Shown here: piece by piece, positions 1 to 8,759 of the stretch | How the letters are laid out: each line of letters begins with the position of its first letter | Numbering within the stretch: the first letter of the stretch is position 1 | DNA from: Oscillospiraceae bacterium | Lineage (GTDB): Bacteria > Bacillota > Clostridia > Oscillospirales > Oscillospiraceae | NCBI GenBank assembly: GCA_902765025.1 | Contig: CACWYC010000003.1 | Location: 62,001-126,000 of the forward strand | Direction: 5' to 3' | Length of the DNA stretch: 64,000 nucleotides | Notes under the pieces: model-generated | The model's database searches: none | Seen by the model: the letters and a program-made list of their open reading frames with translations, nothing else | Told to the model about the DNA's origin: nothing | Program-made: the position numbers and the translations under genes

Positions 1-2
1 AG

Positions 3-206
3 AGGAACGGTGTTGTGACGGCGGATGTCAGTACATTACCTCGCTCCGGCGCCTCCAATACCCGCATTATCAAGTTGGAAAAAAATGTTCCCCAGCGCAT
101 CCGGATGTTTATTTGGATGGAGGGGCAGGATATCGACTGTACAGGGAGCACCGGCATCTGCCAGCTGGCCATGAATATTGAGTTGGCCGGTGCGACAGTC
201 AATTAA
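3..206 (+). CDS. C-terminal end of a SipW-type surface subunit (5' truncated)
   Basis: The reading frame is open from the window edge to TAA at 204-206, so this is the tail of a larger gene; the GTG at 15 is probably an internal codon. The last ~40 residues carry the pattern IRMFIWMEGQDIDC followed by a short beta strand ending MNIELAG. From memory this I-W-x-E-G-x-D-x-D-C ending is common at the C-terminus of Clostridia proteins that carry SipW-type signal peptides. It lies 6 nt upstream of the signal peptidase gene, which fits a peptidase-substrate operon. Without the N-terminus the signal peptide cannot be seen, so the assignment rests on the C-terminal motif and context. Confidence 0.6.
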   Translation, partial: RNGVVTADVSTLPRSGASNTRIIKLEKNVPQRIRMFIWMEGQDIDCTGSTGICQLAMNIELAGATVN

Positions 207-212
207 TGGAGC

Positions 213-935
213 ATGGAACAGGAAAAAGAACTTGCAATCGAACAAGAAGATACGTTGTTTCGCCCGGCCAACGTGATCAGCACCTGCCTTCTCTGCCTGG
301 CGGTGAGCCTATGCCTGGTAATCAGCGCTCAGGTGGTGACCCGCGGCTATGCCGGCATCGCCGGATACAGCGTATTTCGCGTGGTGACCGGCAGCATGGA
401 GCCAACGCTGCCGGTCAACTCCCTGGTGATCAGCCATCAAACGCCCATTGACAGTATTGCGCAGGGCGATATTGTGGTGTTTTATTCTCCCACAGGCATT
501 GTGGGCCGCGACAGAATCGTTACCCACCGTGTGGTGTCTATACTGCATCAGGACGGTGTTACTGCTTTGGAGACCCGGGGCGATGCCAACCCGGTGGCGG
601 ACAGCTACCTGATTGGCGAGCAGCGGCTGATTGGCAAAGTGGTGTGGTATACCGGTAGAGAAAGTGAGGGAGCCAGCGTGGTTGGGTTTATTGGAAGCGG
701 GTTCGGCTTCATCGCGTGCATTGTGTTTCCCCTGCTGCTGCTTAGCGGCTTAATTTTGCGCGGCAGCATTACCTCTATTCGCCGCCAGCTGGCCGATGCC
801 AGAGCGCTGGCCGACGCAGAGGAGGCATTCCAGGCTGAGAATGGTACCACCCTCAGCCAAGGCGAATATGAGGAGCTATATGAACGTGTCAAGGCAGAAG
901 TTTTGGCAGAGTTAAAGGCGAAAGACCATGAATAA
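213..935 (+). CDS. sipW: SipW/ER-type signal peptidase I
   Basis: A 240 aa membrane peptidase. Residues ~20-45 form an N-terminal membrane anchor, then comes the serine motif GSMEPTLP (~62-69) and the second catalytic motif IVTHRVV, with His in place of the bacterial Lys. That Ser/His pair marks the archaeal/ER (S26B) branch to which Bacillus SipW belongs. A second membrane segment (~161-182) and a charged cytoplasmic tail follow. The family cleaves secreted subunits with atypical SipW-type signal peptides, as with TasA in Bacillus, and at least four such proteins follow here. The stop overlaps the next ATG by 8 nt, suggesting translational coupling. Substrate choice is inferred from context. 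Confidence 0.9.
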   Translation: MEQEKELAIEQEDTLFRPANVISTCLLCLAVSLCLVISAQVVTRGYAGIAGYSVFRVVTGSMEPTLPVNSLVISHQTPIDSIAQGDIVVFYSPTGIVGRDRIVTHRVVSILHQDGVTALETRGDANPVADSYLIGEQRLIGKVVWYTGRESEGASVVGFIGSGFGFIACIVFPLLLLSGLILRGSITSIRRQLADARALADAEEAFQAENGTTLSQGEYEELYERVKAEVLAELKAKDHE

Positions 936-2886
936 TAAAGAAAAAACCTTACCCGCCTTTTTTCGCAAGGGCTTATATAAAAAGGCGCTGGCAGCTGTCG
1001 CAGTACTTGCCTTACTGGGGGTGCTGCTGTACTCCGCCTCAGTGGCCTGGTTCACAAATGTTGCGGAGATTGAGGGCATGGCCTTCGAGACAGAGAGCTG
1101 GAACTTTGACGGCACTGTCACGGTTCCCGATCAGGCGATTCGTGTGTCCCCCGGCAAAAACGGCTGCGCACAGCTGTCGGTGACCAATGAGAGCGACGTT
1201 ATTTGTGAGTTGGAAGTGGGCGTAGACAAATCCTCTATGTCACCTCAGCTGCAAAAGCGTATCTATTTTTACGTACCCACCCAGATTACCACCAATGAGG
1301 AGACGGTGGACCGTGTGTATTTGAGCCCGTATCAAGGCTATACCTATACCGTCATGCCCAAGACTACGCTGCTGCTTGACGAGGAATCGGCCGGTGATGT
1401 GCCGGTGTACTATGAGTGGACGTATGATGTGCTGGGCTATTATGTGTACGGTGCGCTGGCCCGGGAGAACGAGGAATACGTTCTTTTGGAGAACGACCTT
1501 ACCGACCCGCCCGTCTATCTCCGTCCGTTGGTCTACGATTACCGCAAGGCTACCTTTGACGATGATACCGGAGAGTTGTTGACAGTGGACGGCACAAAAA
1601 CAGCCCGTGAGTTTCTGAATGAAACTGCGTCTAAAGATGGCTATGCCGGCCTTGTGTCCACTGATGGCTTTTTTGGACGATACCACCCAATCAATGTCAA
1701 CAGTGAGGCGAACGGCAGGATAGTGGGCTTGTGGATGTATCTCTGTACGCGACAGGAGATCGAGGAGGCTACGGCCTTTGATACTCGCATCGGTACCTAT
1801 ATGTATCTTGCCGCCAATGAGGAAGCTGAGCGTATCGAGGCGGATGAGACCCAATTTGCAGACGTGCGCCAGCTGAATTATGGCGTGAAAATGTTGATTT
1901 CAGGCCGCAATACCAACTTGGATGCAGTGGAGGTGCCTGGAGCAGAGGCCCTGCAGGACAAGATCACCGCATTGTCAGCCGGCGATAGCGTTGCGCTAAA
2001 GCTGACAGGCGACGCCACACTGTCGGAGCCTCTGACCATTCCTGCCGATACCGAGGTAGTGCTGCATTTGAACGGAAACCATATTTCGCTGCTGGACATG
2101 CGTGCCAAGCCTGTGATTGAAGCTGCCCCGGGCAGCAAACTGACGGTCATGGGTGGCGTTATTGATGGCGTTGAGCATAATTCTGCCGTCTATGTGGCAG
2201 GCGGGAGCGCCGCCTTCAGCGATGTGAGCATCAACGGAAGACTTCTGGTGAATGACACCGACGGTAGAAATGAAGACGACCTGACATCTGTGGTGCGGCT
2301 CGCTAACTGTACACTGACCGGCAGCACCAACCAGGTGGGCATCCAGGTTTTCGGCAATGGTGATAAAAATAGCCGTGCCACCACCGTGATTGTGGAAAAC
2401 AGCACGATCTCCAGCGGCTATTTTGGCATCTGCGGTAACGGCAGCTCCGCCTATTACGGCACCAATTTGCAAATCATCAACAGCACTGTAGAGGGCGGGT
2501 GGGCCGCCATCTACCAGCCGCAGCAAAAGAGTTCCTTGGTGGTGAAGGACAGCACCCTCACCGGGTTTACCGGCCTTGTCATCAAGGGCGGCACCGCTAC
2601 GGTAAAGAACAGCATCATCCGCGGCACTGCCGCTGCAGACGATCCCTATGTCAACGTCCTGCCTAATGCGGAGCAACTGGCCAAAAGCAACAGCGGCTTC
2701 ATCGACACTGGTGCTGGCATCTACGTGGAAGCCAACTACGGATGGGCTGATCAGATTAGCCTAATAGTCCGCGACAGCGAGGTCACCAGCGAAGCCAATG
2801 ACCGAAGAATCCTCGTACTTGGCCCGTATGCAGAGCAGGTAAGCCAAGAGTTTGAAAACGTATCCTATCAGAGAAGCGCGCAGTAG
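928..2886 (+). CDS. SipW-type secreted protein with parallel beta-helix-like region
   Basis: 652 aa. A basic N-terminus and hydrophobic stretch (~18-35) end in the SipW-like motif YSASVAWFTN. Residues ~40-330 contain beta-rich sequence with a Ser/Pro/Gly-Lys stretch typical of Ig-like SipW substrates. Residues ~340-620 contain repeated short strands with N-S-T-[IV] and G-x-x-A-x-V-x-[DN]-S turns, as in right-handed parallel beta-helices (pectate-lyase fold, often glycan binding or cleaving). No sortase motif or second membrane segment is visible, so it is probably released or held by other subunits. It overlaps the peptidase gene by 8 nt. No precise family was recognised. Confidence 0.7.
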   Translation: MNNKEKTLPAFFRKGLYKKALAAVAVLALLGVLLYSASVAWFTNVAEIEGMAFETESWNFDGTVTVPDQAIRVSPGKNGCAQLSVTNESDVICELEVGVDKSSMSPQLQKRIYFYVPTQITTNEETVDRVYLSPYQGYTYTVMPKTTLLLDEESAGDVPVYYEWTYDVLGYYVYGALARENEEYVLLENDLTDPPVYLRPLVYDYRKATFDDDTGELLTVDGTKTAREFLNETASKDGYAGLVSTDGFFGRYHPINVNSEANGRIVGLWMYLCTRQEIEEATAFDTRIGTYMYLAANEEAERIEADETQFADVRQLNYGVKMLISGRNTNLDAVEVPGAEALQDKITALSAGDSVALKLTGDATLSEPLTIPADTEVVLHLNGNHISLLDMRAKPVIEAAPGSKLTVMGGVIDGVEHNSAVYVAGGSAAFSDVSINGRLLVNDTDGRNEDDLTSVVRLANCTLTGSTNQVGIQVFGNGDKNSRATTVIVENSTISSGYFGICGNGSSAYYGTNLQIINSTVEGGWAAIYQPQQKSSLVVKDSTLTGFTGLVIKGGTATVKNSIIRGTAAADDPYVNVLPNAEQLAKSNSGFIDTGAGIYVEANYGWADQISLIVRDSEVTSEANDRRILVLGPYAEQVSQEFENVSYQRSAQ

Positions 2887-2906
2887 AGCGCATACAGGAG
2901 AGCAAA

Positions 2907-3830
2907 ATGACCCAGAGGAGCAAAATAATTGCATATCTTTCCGCCTGCGCGGTGGTTGTGTGCGCATTGCTGCTTCTGGGCGTGACCAGCGGTCACTTCG
3001 AAAGCATGACGGAACGTGACGTGAATCTGCGTGCTGCCCCCCTGTACCGCCTGTATTTGATGCCGGTAGAGGAAAACGGCAACTGGTACGAGAGGGAGTT
3101 TTTACTCACCAACATCGATATGTCTCCCACGCATGAGGAAGCCTCCAATGTGCCCGAAGGTGAAACTGAAACGTATGATGACAATTCCCCTGACACAGCG
3201 CAGGATCCCGCCCAATCGCAGGAGGAAAACCAGACTGCGGAGACCGTAGAAGAGGGCGATGAATCCGGCGGAGATGAGGAAAACCAGTCACCCGATGAAG
3301 AAACGACCGGGGATGAGGAAAACCAGTCACCCGATGAAGAAACGACCGGGGAACAAAACGGTGAAGACCCTGCGGAGGAGGATAATGAAGAGAATCCTAT
3401 CACCGACGCACCCGCCCAGGAAGACGCCACCCCGCAAAGCGGCAACCAGAGCGAGGGCGTACCATTCCTCACCCAGCAGGAGCTTGAAGCTGCGCAGCAG
3501 CGCAGAATAGCGCGGCTTCCGGAGATGAGCGCCCGTGTCACACTGCTGGCCAGTATCGGCGTGGGCGATATCCGCAATATTTCAGTAACTCTCCGCACTG
3601 ACGACCGGGAATATACCGGCGTGGCCCATGAAATTGCGCCCGGCAGCGAGCTATACCGCCGCTTCGGACCGGGCTGGCAACTCTTCTTCCTTGACGAAGA
3701 GGGACAGGAACTGACGTGGACATTTACGGCGGGACAGGCAAAGGAGTATCGGTTTACCGTGTCGGTGCGCTCCGATCACCAGATTCTCCATCCCAGTCTA
3801 TTTCAGCTAAACGCGGTAACGCTTTATTGA
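2907..3830 (+). CDS. Membrane-anchored acidic low-complexity protein
   Basis: 307 aa. An N-terminal hydrophobic segment (~8-28) serves as signal or anchor and lacks the A-W/Y-F SipW motif of its neighbours. Residues ~85-185 are a very acidic Glu/Asp/Asn/Gln/Thr linker, including two identical 13-residue copies of GDEENQSPDEETT encoded by a 39-nt tandem repeat. The C-terminal ~110 residues are a compact beta-rich domain. It sits 20 nt after the beta-helix protein and 16 nt before the next gene, so it is probably co-transcribed. A spacer-plus-domain design suggests an accessory or wall-spanning subunit. Function is unknown. Confidence 0.65.
   Translation: MTQRSKIIAYLSACAVVVCALLLLGVTSGHFESMTERDVNLRAAPLYRLYLMPVEENGNWYEREFLLTNIDMSPTHEEASNVPEGETETYDDNSPDTAQDPAQSQEENQTAETVEEGDESGGDEENQSPDEETTGDEENQSPDEETTGEQNGEDPAEEDNEENPITDAPAQEDATPQSGNQSEGVPFLTQQELEAAQQRRIARLPEMSARVTLLASIGVGDIRNISVTLRTDDREYTGVAHEIAPGSELYRRFGPGWQLFFLDEEGQELTWTFTAGQAKEYRFTVSVRSDHQILHPSLFQLNAVTLY
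3273..3350 (+). repeat. 39-bp perfect tandem duplication
   Basis: Two adjacent identical 39-nt copies (3273-3311 and 3312-3350) inside the acidic linker of the 307-aa protein. Each encodes 13 residues, so copy-number change would keep the frame. Confidence 0.9.
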
Positions 3831-3846
3831 TGTAAGGAGCTCGGCA

Positions 3847-5157
3847 ATGAACAAACGCATTCAAATATCAATATGGTTCATTGCCGTATGCGCTGTGGTA
3901 ATGCTGGCGCTATATGCCATGCCTGCCCAGGCCCATTACACCACGGAGGCGCAATGGCAGGAAACCTTTGCACCTGCATTTTCCAGTGATTTGCTGACAC
4001 AGGAGGGCGCTACATATCTGATGAACCGTGTGTCCGTATCGGACGAGCAGGGTACTGGTCTTAGCCCGCTGTGCTTGCCCCTTCAATTTTGTGCCGGCGG
4101 CGACAATGACACCGCGGAGCATCAGGTTACGGTGACTGCTACCAGTTCCCTTAGCAGCGCTGTTGCGGTGAGTGAGCTGCCTCGGTATTATCTGGCCGGC
4201 AGCCAGGCAGCTAACGTCTATATTCCCCTCACGGCCTACCCCGTGTCCCGAGATACTGTGGTTACGCTGCATGTTTCCGCCACCTGTGAGGGACAGACGC
4301 TGCATGCCACATTTGTAATTCCCATGTTCCAAGAGGAGAGCGCCATTTCTGACCAGGCAGATGGGTTGCTGCAGATTCCTGCCAATCAAACCTATGTAGC
4401 CGGCGAACCTGTACTGGTACGCTTTGCGTCGATGCCCGCGTCCGGCGGATGGCTGACGATGGACGGTGCCGGATTCCCCGCCGGAACACGATTTACCGCC
4501 GACGGAACCACGTTCACAACACTCTATGAAAGCGCCCCCATACCTTTGCTTTCGGGTCAGAGCAGTATAGTGATAGAGATTCCCAATGAAGAGGTGACAA
4601 ATCTACCGTTGCGCCTGGATACGAAAGATCAATGGGATGCGACCACACTTGTCTCTGCCAGTACGCCTGATGCGATTGACCGCAGTGAGTCGATTCTTCC
4701 CACCGGCGAGCAGTGGCGGTATATTCCGGCGCTTCGCATATTGGACAATAATATGATCTCCGTGGAACCGGAGATAAGCCTCTTGCGGTATGAAGAGGAA
4801 GCCGCCGAGGCGCCGAATGACGACCCGACAGAGGATGCCGGGCCCACCGTTTCTTTGCAGTATGTTCCTCTGGAAACGCCACCCTTCGCCTTTGAATGGA
4901 GTGAGCCGAATGCTGTCTTTGGGCAGCGGCTGCATATCATTCCCGCGCCACCCGTGGAGGCCGGGGAAAACCCGGCACAGGACGTGCCTCAAGTGGACAG
5001 TGCGCAGGAGCAAAACGAAAGTGATCCCGCGCCGAACCAGGAGGATTCCTTGCAGCCCTACGCCGCCCCTTCCGGTACCTACCGCCTCACCATCCGCTGG
5101 CTGCTGGGCGAAACGGTGCTCTATACCAGATCCGTTGATTTTTTCGTGCAGCAGTAG
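3847..5157 (+). CDS. Secreted beta-rich protein of the SipW locus
   Basis: 436 aa. The N-terminus is a clear signal peptide: basic start, hydrophobic core ~8-22, and an AQA motif near residue 29 suggesting ordinary signal peptidase cleavage. The body is beta-rich with alternating hydrophobic strands, a Glu/Asp/Pro/Gln-rich linker (~370-405), and a final strand pair of the type T-Y-R-L-T-I-R-W that resembles an Ig-like fold. No catalytic motif was seen. It follows the acidic protein by 16 nt and ends 63 nt before the first giant paralogue. It may be a pilin-like or matrix subunit; no family was recognised. Confidence 0.65.
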   Translation: MNKRIQISIWFIAVCAVVMLALYAMPAQAHYTTEAQWQETFAPAFSSDLLTQEGATYLMNRVSVSDEQGTGLSPLCLPLQFCAGGDNDTAEHQVTVTATSSLSSAVAVSELPRYYLAGSQAANVYIPLTAYPVSRDTVVTLHVSATCEGQTLHATFVIPMFQEESAISDQADGLLQIPANQTYVAGEPVLVRFASMPASGGWLTMDGAGFPAGTRFTADGTTFTTLYESAPIPLLSGQSSIVIEIPNEEVTNLPLRLDTKDQWDATTLVSASTPDAIDRSESILPTGEQWRYIPALRILDNNMISVEPEISLLRYEEEAAEAPNDDPTEDAGPTVSLQYVPLETPPFAFEWSEPNAVFGQRLHIIPAPPVEAGENPAQDVPQVDSAQEQNESDPAPNQEDSLQPYAAPSGTYRLTIRWLLGETVLYTRSVDFFVQQ

Positions 5158-5187
5158 GCTGCTTTCCACCGATCCCCGCAAATCCGC

Positions 5188-5208
5188 AAGGAAAGGACGA
5201 TCACTACG
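5188..5208 (+). promoter_or_regulatory. Ribosome binding site and possible ACG start of first giant paralogue
   Basis: A strong purine-rich site, AAGGAAAGGA (5188-5197), sits 8 nt before an in-frame ACG (5206-5208). The codons after ACG read N-K-K-D-L-K-K-R, a natural N-terminus for a membrane-targeted protein. The nearest standard start, TTG at 5221, has AAGGA directly against it with almost no spacer. Either ACG is used or an ancestral ATG was lost. Confidence 0.5.
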
Positions 5209-5220
5209 AATAAAAAGGAC

Positions 5221-8200
5221 TTGAAAAAGCGAATCATTGCGATTGTAGCGATGCTGCTGGTATGCCTCACTGTGTTAGGCACGGCCACATACGCATGGCT
5301 CGTGATTTCCGTGCGCCCCGAGGTAAGTGGCATGGCGCTGAACATCGGTGCCAACGGCGGCCTGGAGATAGCCCTCCTGTCCGCAGATACGTATGTGAAT
5401 ACTGATCTTATCAAGTCCAACGTGGGCGATTCACTGGAAGTCCGCTCGGCAGAGGAGGCCAATCAGACGTGGGGTAATGTCATTGACCTCAGCAGCGAAA
5501 CCTATGGCCTTGACCGAATCCAACTGCTTCCTGCCATGCTTTCTGTCAGCGGCGTGGGGAATACCGCCAAGGTAGATGACGGCCTGCTGCGTGTGCCCGC
5601 CTTCGGAAGTGACGGGCGTATTATCAATTTGGACACCGGCGCCGTCACCGGCGCTTACACCGGCAGCGAGTTCCTCTGCGACACCACACATATAGGCTAC
5701 GGTGTCCGCGGCGTGGGCTCCACCTCTGCCATTCCCGCCCAGCAGAAAGCGGTGATGGCGGCACGCTCGGCGCTGCCCACCTACTCCACTATGGCCCGCC
5801 AGGCTGCCACGGCTGTGCTTCAGTCCAACGGCCAGATTCTGCTGAATGTACATATTCGTCACAACGCCTCTGCCTCCGCCGTGTTTTCTGATGCCGACGT
5901 GCAGCAGCTGCTTGCCCTGGCCCGCGGCGCACAGACGGCGCTGACCTACATCGACACCGGCGTGCGCTACGGTGTGGCCGCCATGGCTGCCGCACAGGTG
6001 GATGACCAGTCTCAGTTCGATATGATCTATCGCCTGGTGATGGATCGCACCGTGCCCTTGGCTGCGCTGCTGCAGCGCCTGCCCATGAACCTGCCGGAGG
6101 ATGTGACCCAGTGGATCACGGAACTTGCGGCGGAGATGGTGAAGGCGGATACCATCGTCAGCGGTTGCGAGCAGCTCACCGGCGGCGTGTATCCTTGGGC
6201 CGTTATCGGCCCCGTCGCGGAGAATCTGGCTGACGTCAGCAAGGTTTACGTGGGCTCATCTGCCTATACTGCCGGCACAATCCTGGCCGACGGTGCCATC
6301 ATCACTTTGATGCCCGGTTCCGGCCTGTTCACCTTCATTGCGGACTATACCGATGATTACCAGGCTCTGGCGTCCGGCTTCGACGGCGCCCCTGCCTCTG
6401 CCACGCTGACCCTCAAGGCCCGCACCGACAAGGAGATGGGCCGCATGACCCGGTTCAGCGGCATGGTCAACGCATTGGGCACGATTACCGACGCCGAACT
6501 CAACGCACCTATCGATGATCTGTATGGCTACGCGGTGGATCTGGCCTTCCGCACCAACGCGGCTGACTCCTTCCTCCAGCTCCAGACGTCTCCCACCCAG
6601 CGTATCTATCAGGATGCCACCGTTGCGGAAACCATGGGCGGCGGCAGCTATATGGTGTTCTATTCCTCCCTCCCGGATGAGGAGCGCCTTGTCGAGTTGC
6701 TGGACGCCGTCCGTGTCACATTCATAGATGGCGCCGGCAATCTGCTGGCCCAGGCCAAGCTGAACACCAGCAATTATGACCTGCTGGATGACGGCGTCCG
6801 CGCCCCGCTGTATCTCTACGATTTCACCTGCGAGGGCTCAGCCCTGACCATCGGCCAGCGGCAGGATGACCCCGGCACCATCATCGCCCTTCCCCAGAAT
6901 ATTCCCACCATCGTCACCGCTGTCGTTTGGCTGGATGGCGACCGAGTGGACAACTCCCTGGCGGCCATCTTCGGCCGCAGTGTCACCGGCACACTGAACC
7001 TGCAGTTCTCCAGCAGTGCCGACCTGTTGCCTGCGGGCTACAGCAAGCTGGAGGACGCCACCGGCCTGCCGGTGGAGCAGGGCGGACACATCCTGTCCAG
7101 AGGCCCCGCCGCCCAGATTCTGCCCTCTCCCCAGTCCGTCACCTCCATCAGCCTCTATCCCAATCTGAATGCGCTGGTGTCCGAGCGTGGCCAGATGCCG
7201 GAGAACTACTATGTCCTTACCCAGAACGGCCAGCCCTGGGCCCGGGCCTATACCTTTATGGATCCCCTGACCTACTCCGATGGCGAGCCTTATGAGATTT
7301 TCCTGGTAGGCTATGAGTATAACGCCATTCTGGCCCCTGCCGACTGTAGCGGCCTCTTTGCGGATCTGCCCGGTGTGACCGCCATCACCGGTCTGGACAA
7401 GCTGAACGTCAGCAACACCACCGACATGACCGACATGTTCTCCGGCTGCGCCGGTTTGACGGAGCTGGATATCACTGCCTGGGATATGCGTCGCGTCAAG
7501 GCTACCGACGGCATGTTCTCCGGCTGCCAGTCCCTCGCCACGTTGTCTCTGCCCGGTTCACTCACCGTCATCGGCGACAATGCTACCGACGGTTGTGCCT
7601 CTCTCCAGGATGTGTATTATCTGGGTGACGAAAGCCAGTGGGATAAAGTCACCATCGGCCCGGGCAATACCCCTCTGGACTCCGCTACTGTCCATTTTGG
7701 CCCTCGTCCCGCCCAGCAGCCCCAGAACCCCACCCTTGACCCGGGTGAGCTGGTGGACAGCGGCACAGCGGGCGACCTGACCTGGGAATTCTACGACAGT
7801 GGTCTTCTGAAGATTTCCGGCCAGGGGAGTATGTCGAATTACACAGGCGGTAATTCACCGTGGTATGGGCACCGTAAGGAAATCACCCGCGTAGAGATAG
7901 AAAGCGGCGTGACCAGCATCGGCGACTATGCGTTCTACGGCTGCAACAGCCTGACGTCTGTGACGATACCGGATAGCGTGACCGGCATCGGCCAATATGC
8001 GTTCAGCTACTGCAGCAGCCTGACGTCTGTGACGATACCGGATAGCGTGACCAGCATCGGCAACCAGGCGTTCCTTGACTGCAACAGCCTGACATCTGTG
8101 ACGATACCGGATAGCGTGACCAGCATCGGCCAAAGTGCGTTCTCTGGCTGCGGAAGCTTGACGTCTGTGACGATACCGGATAGCGTGACCAGCATCGGCA

Positions 8201-8673
8201 ACCAGGCGTTCTGGAACTGCACCAGCCTGACGTCTGTGACGATACCGGATAGCGTGACCAGCATCGGCCAAAGTGCGTTCTCTGGCTGCGACAGCCTGAC
8301 GTCTGTGACGATACCGGATAGCGTGACCAGCATCGGCCAATATGCGTTCTACGGCTGCGGCCTGACGTCTGTGACGATACCGGATAGTGTGACCAGCATC
8401 GGCAAATATGCGTTCTATGACTGCGACAGCCTGACGTCTGTGACGATATCGTATGGCGTGACCAGAATTGGCGACGATGCGTTCCGCAACTGCGACAGCC
8501 TGACGTCTGTGACGATACCGGATAGCGTGACCAGCATTGGCTACTGGGCGTTCTATGAATGCAGCAGCCTGACTGACGTATACTACAGCGGTAGCCAGGC
8601 CCAGTGGAATACAGTTAGCATTAGCTCCGGCAACTATCCCCTTACCTCCGCCGCCATCCACTGCAACAGTTAA
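5221..8673 (+). CDS. Giant SipW-type surface protein with BspA leucine-rich repeats
   Basis: About 1150 aa; the start is uncertain (TTG 5221, or ACG 5206 which has better RBS spacing). Residues ~5-28 form a SipW-type signal ending TATYAWLV. Residues ~30-610 are the core shared with the genes at 8760 and 13140: ANGxLEIAL, SNxGDS, TWGNxxDLS, VTAVVWLDG and GTLNLQF motifs. Next come a DUF285/BspA-like segment (~690-800, repeated MFSGC), a Gly-x-L-x-W cap domain (~845-890), and ten LTSVT units of ~23 aa (~880-1120). LRR_5 proteins of this kind often bind host or microbial surfaces. No wall anchor is visible, so assembly through the core is inferred. Confidence 0.85.
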   Translation: MKKRIIAIVAMLLVCLTVLGTATYAWLVISVRPEVSGMALNIGANGGLEIALLSADTYVNTDLIKSNVGDSLEVRSAEEANQTWGNVIDLSSETYGLDRIQLLPAMLSVSGVGNTAKVDDGLLRVPAFGSDGRIINLDTGAVTGAYTGSEFLCDTTHIGYGVRGVGSTSAIPAQQKAVMAARSALPTYSTMARQAATAVLQSNGQILLNVHIRHNASASAVFSDADVQQLLALARGAQTALTYIDTGVRYGVAAMAAAQVDDQSQFDMIYRLVMDRTVPLAALLQRLPMNLPEDVTQWITELAAEMVKADTIVSGCEQLTGGVYPWAVIGPVAENLADVSKVYVGSSAYTAGTILADGAIITLMPGSGLFTFIADYTDDYQALASGFDGAPASATLTLKARTDKEMGRMTRFSGMVNALGTITDAELNAPIDDLYGYAVDLAFRTNAADSFLQLQTSPTQRIYQDATVAETMGGGSYMVFYSSLPDEERLVELLDAVRVTFIDGAGNLLAQAKLNTSNYDLLDDGVRAPLYLYDFTCEGSALTIGQRQDDPGTIIALPQNIPTIVTAVVWLDGDRVDNSLAAIFGRSVTGTLNLQFSSSADLLPAGYSKLEDATGLPVEQGGHILSRGPAAQILPSPQSVTSISLYPNLNALVSERGQMPENYYVLTQNGQPWARAYTFMDPLTYSDGEPYEIFLVGYEYNAILAPADCSGLFADLPGVTAITGLDKLNVSNTTDMTDMFSGCAGLTELDITAWDMRRVKATDGMFSGCQSLATLSLPGSLTVIGDNATDGCASLQDVYYLGDESQWDKVTIGPGNTPLDSATVHFGPRPAQQPQNPTLDPGELVDSGTAGDLTWEFYDSGLLKISGQGSMSNYTGGNSPWYGHRKEITRVEIESGVTSIGDYAFYGCNSLTSVTIPDSVTGIGQYAFSYCSSLTSVTIPDSVTSIGNQAFLDCNSLTSVTIPDSVTSIGQSAFSGCGSLTSVTIPDSVTSIGNQAFWNCTSLTSVTIPDSVTSIGQSAFSGCDSLTSVTIPDSVTSIGQYAFYGCGLTSVTIPDSVTSIGKYAFYDCDSLTSVTISYGVTRIGDDAFRNCDSLTSVTIPDSVTSIGYWAFYECSSLTDVYYSGSQAQWNTVSISSGNYPLTSAAIHCNS
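7948..8574 (+). repeat. 69-bp near-identical LRR coding repeats
   Basis: Ten successive copies of a ~69-nt unit encode LTSVTIPDSVTSIG-type LRR_5 repeats. The core encoding these residues is almost identical at DNA level, while the positions after AF (e.g. YGC, SGC, LDC, WNC) vary. One unit is one codon shorter. High DNA identity allows recombination that adds or removes whole units in frame. Confidence 0.9.
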
Positions 8674-8759
8674 CCCCACCCCATGCTTTCCAGCCGCCGG
8701 AGTTCCGCGTGCTGTTGCCGTCTAACGGCGCATAACATCCTACATAGGAGGAAAAAACA

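Noticed and set aside
7948-8574. Regular repeats considered as CRISPR
   Set aside because: Repeats are coding, ~69 bp in phase with the LRR frame, with no distinct spacers and no cas genes nearby.
7855-8679. 274-codon antisense frame with repeated GHAIRYRHRRQA units
   Set aside because: Mirror image of the LRR DNA repeats; the sense frame matches a known repeat family.
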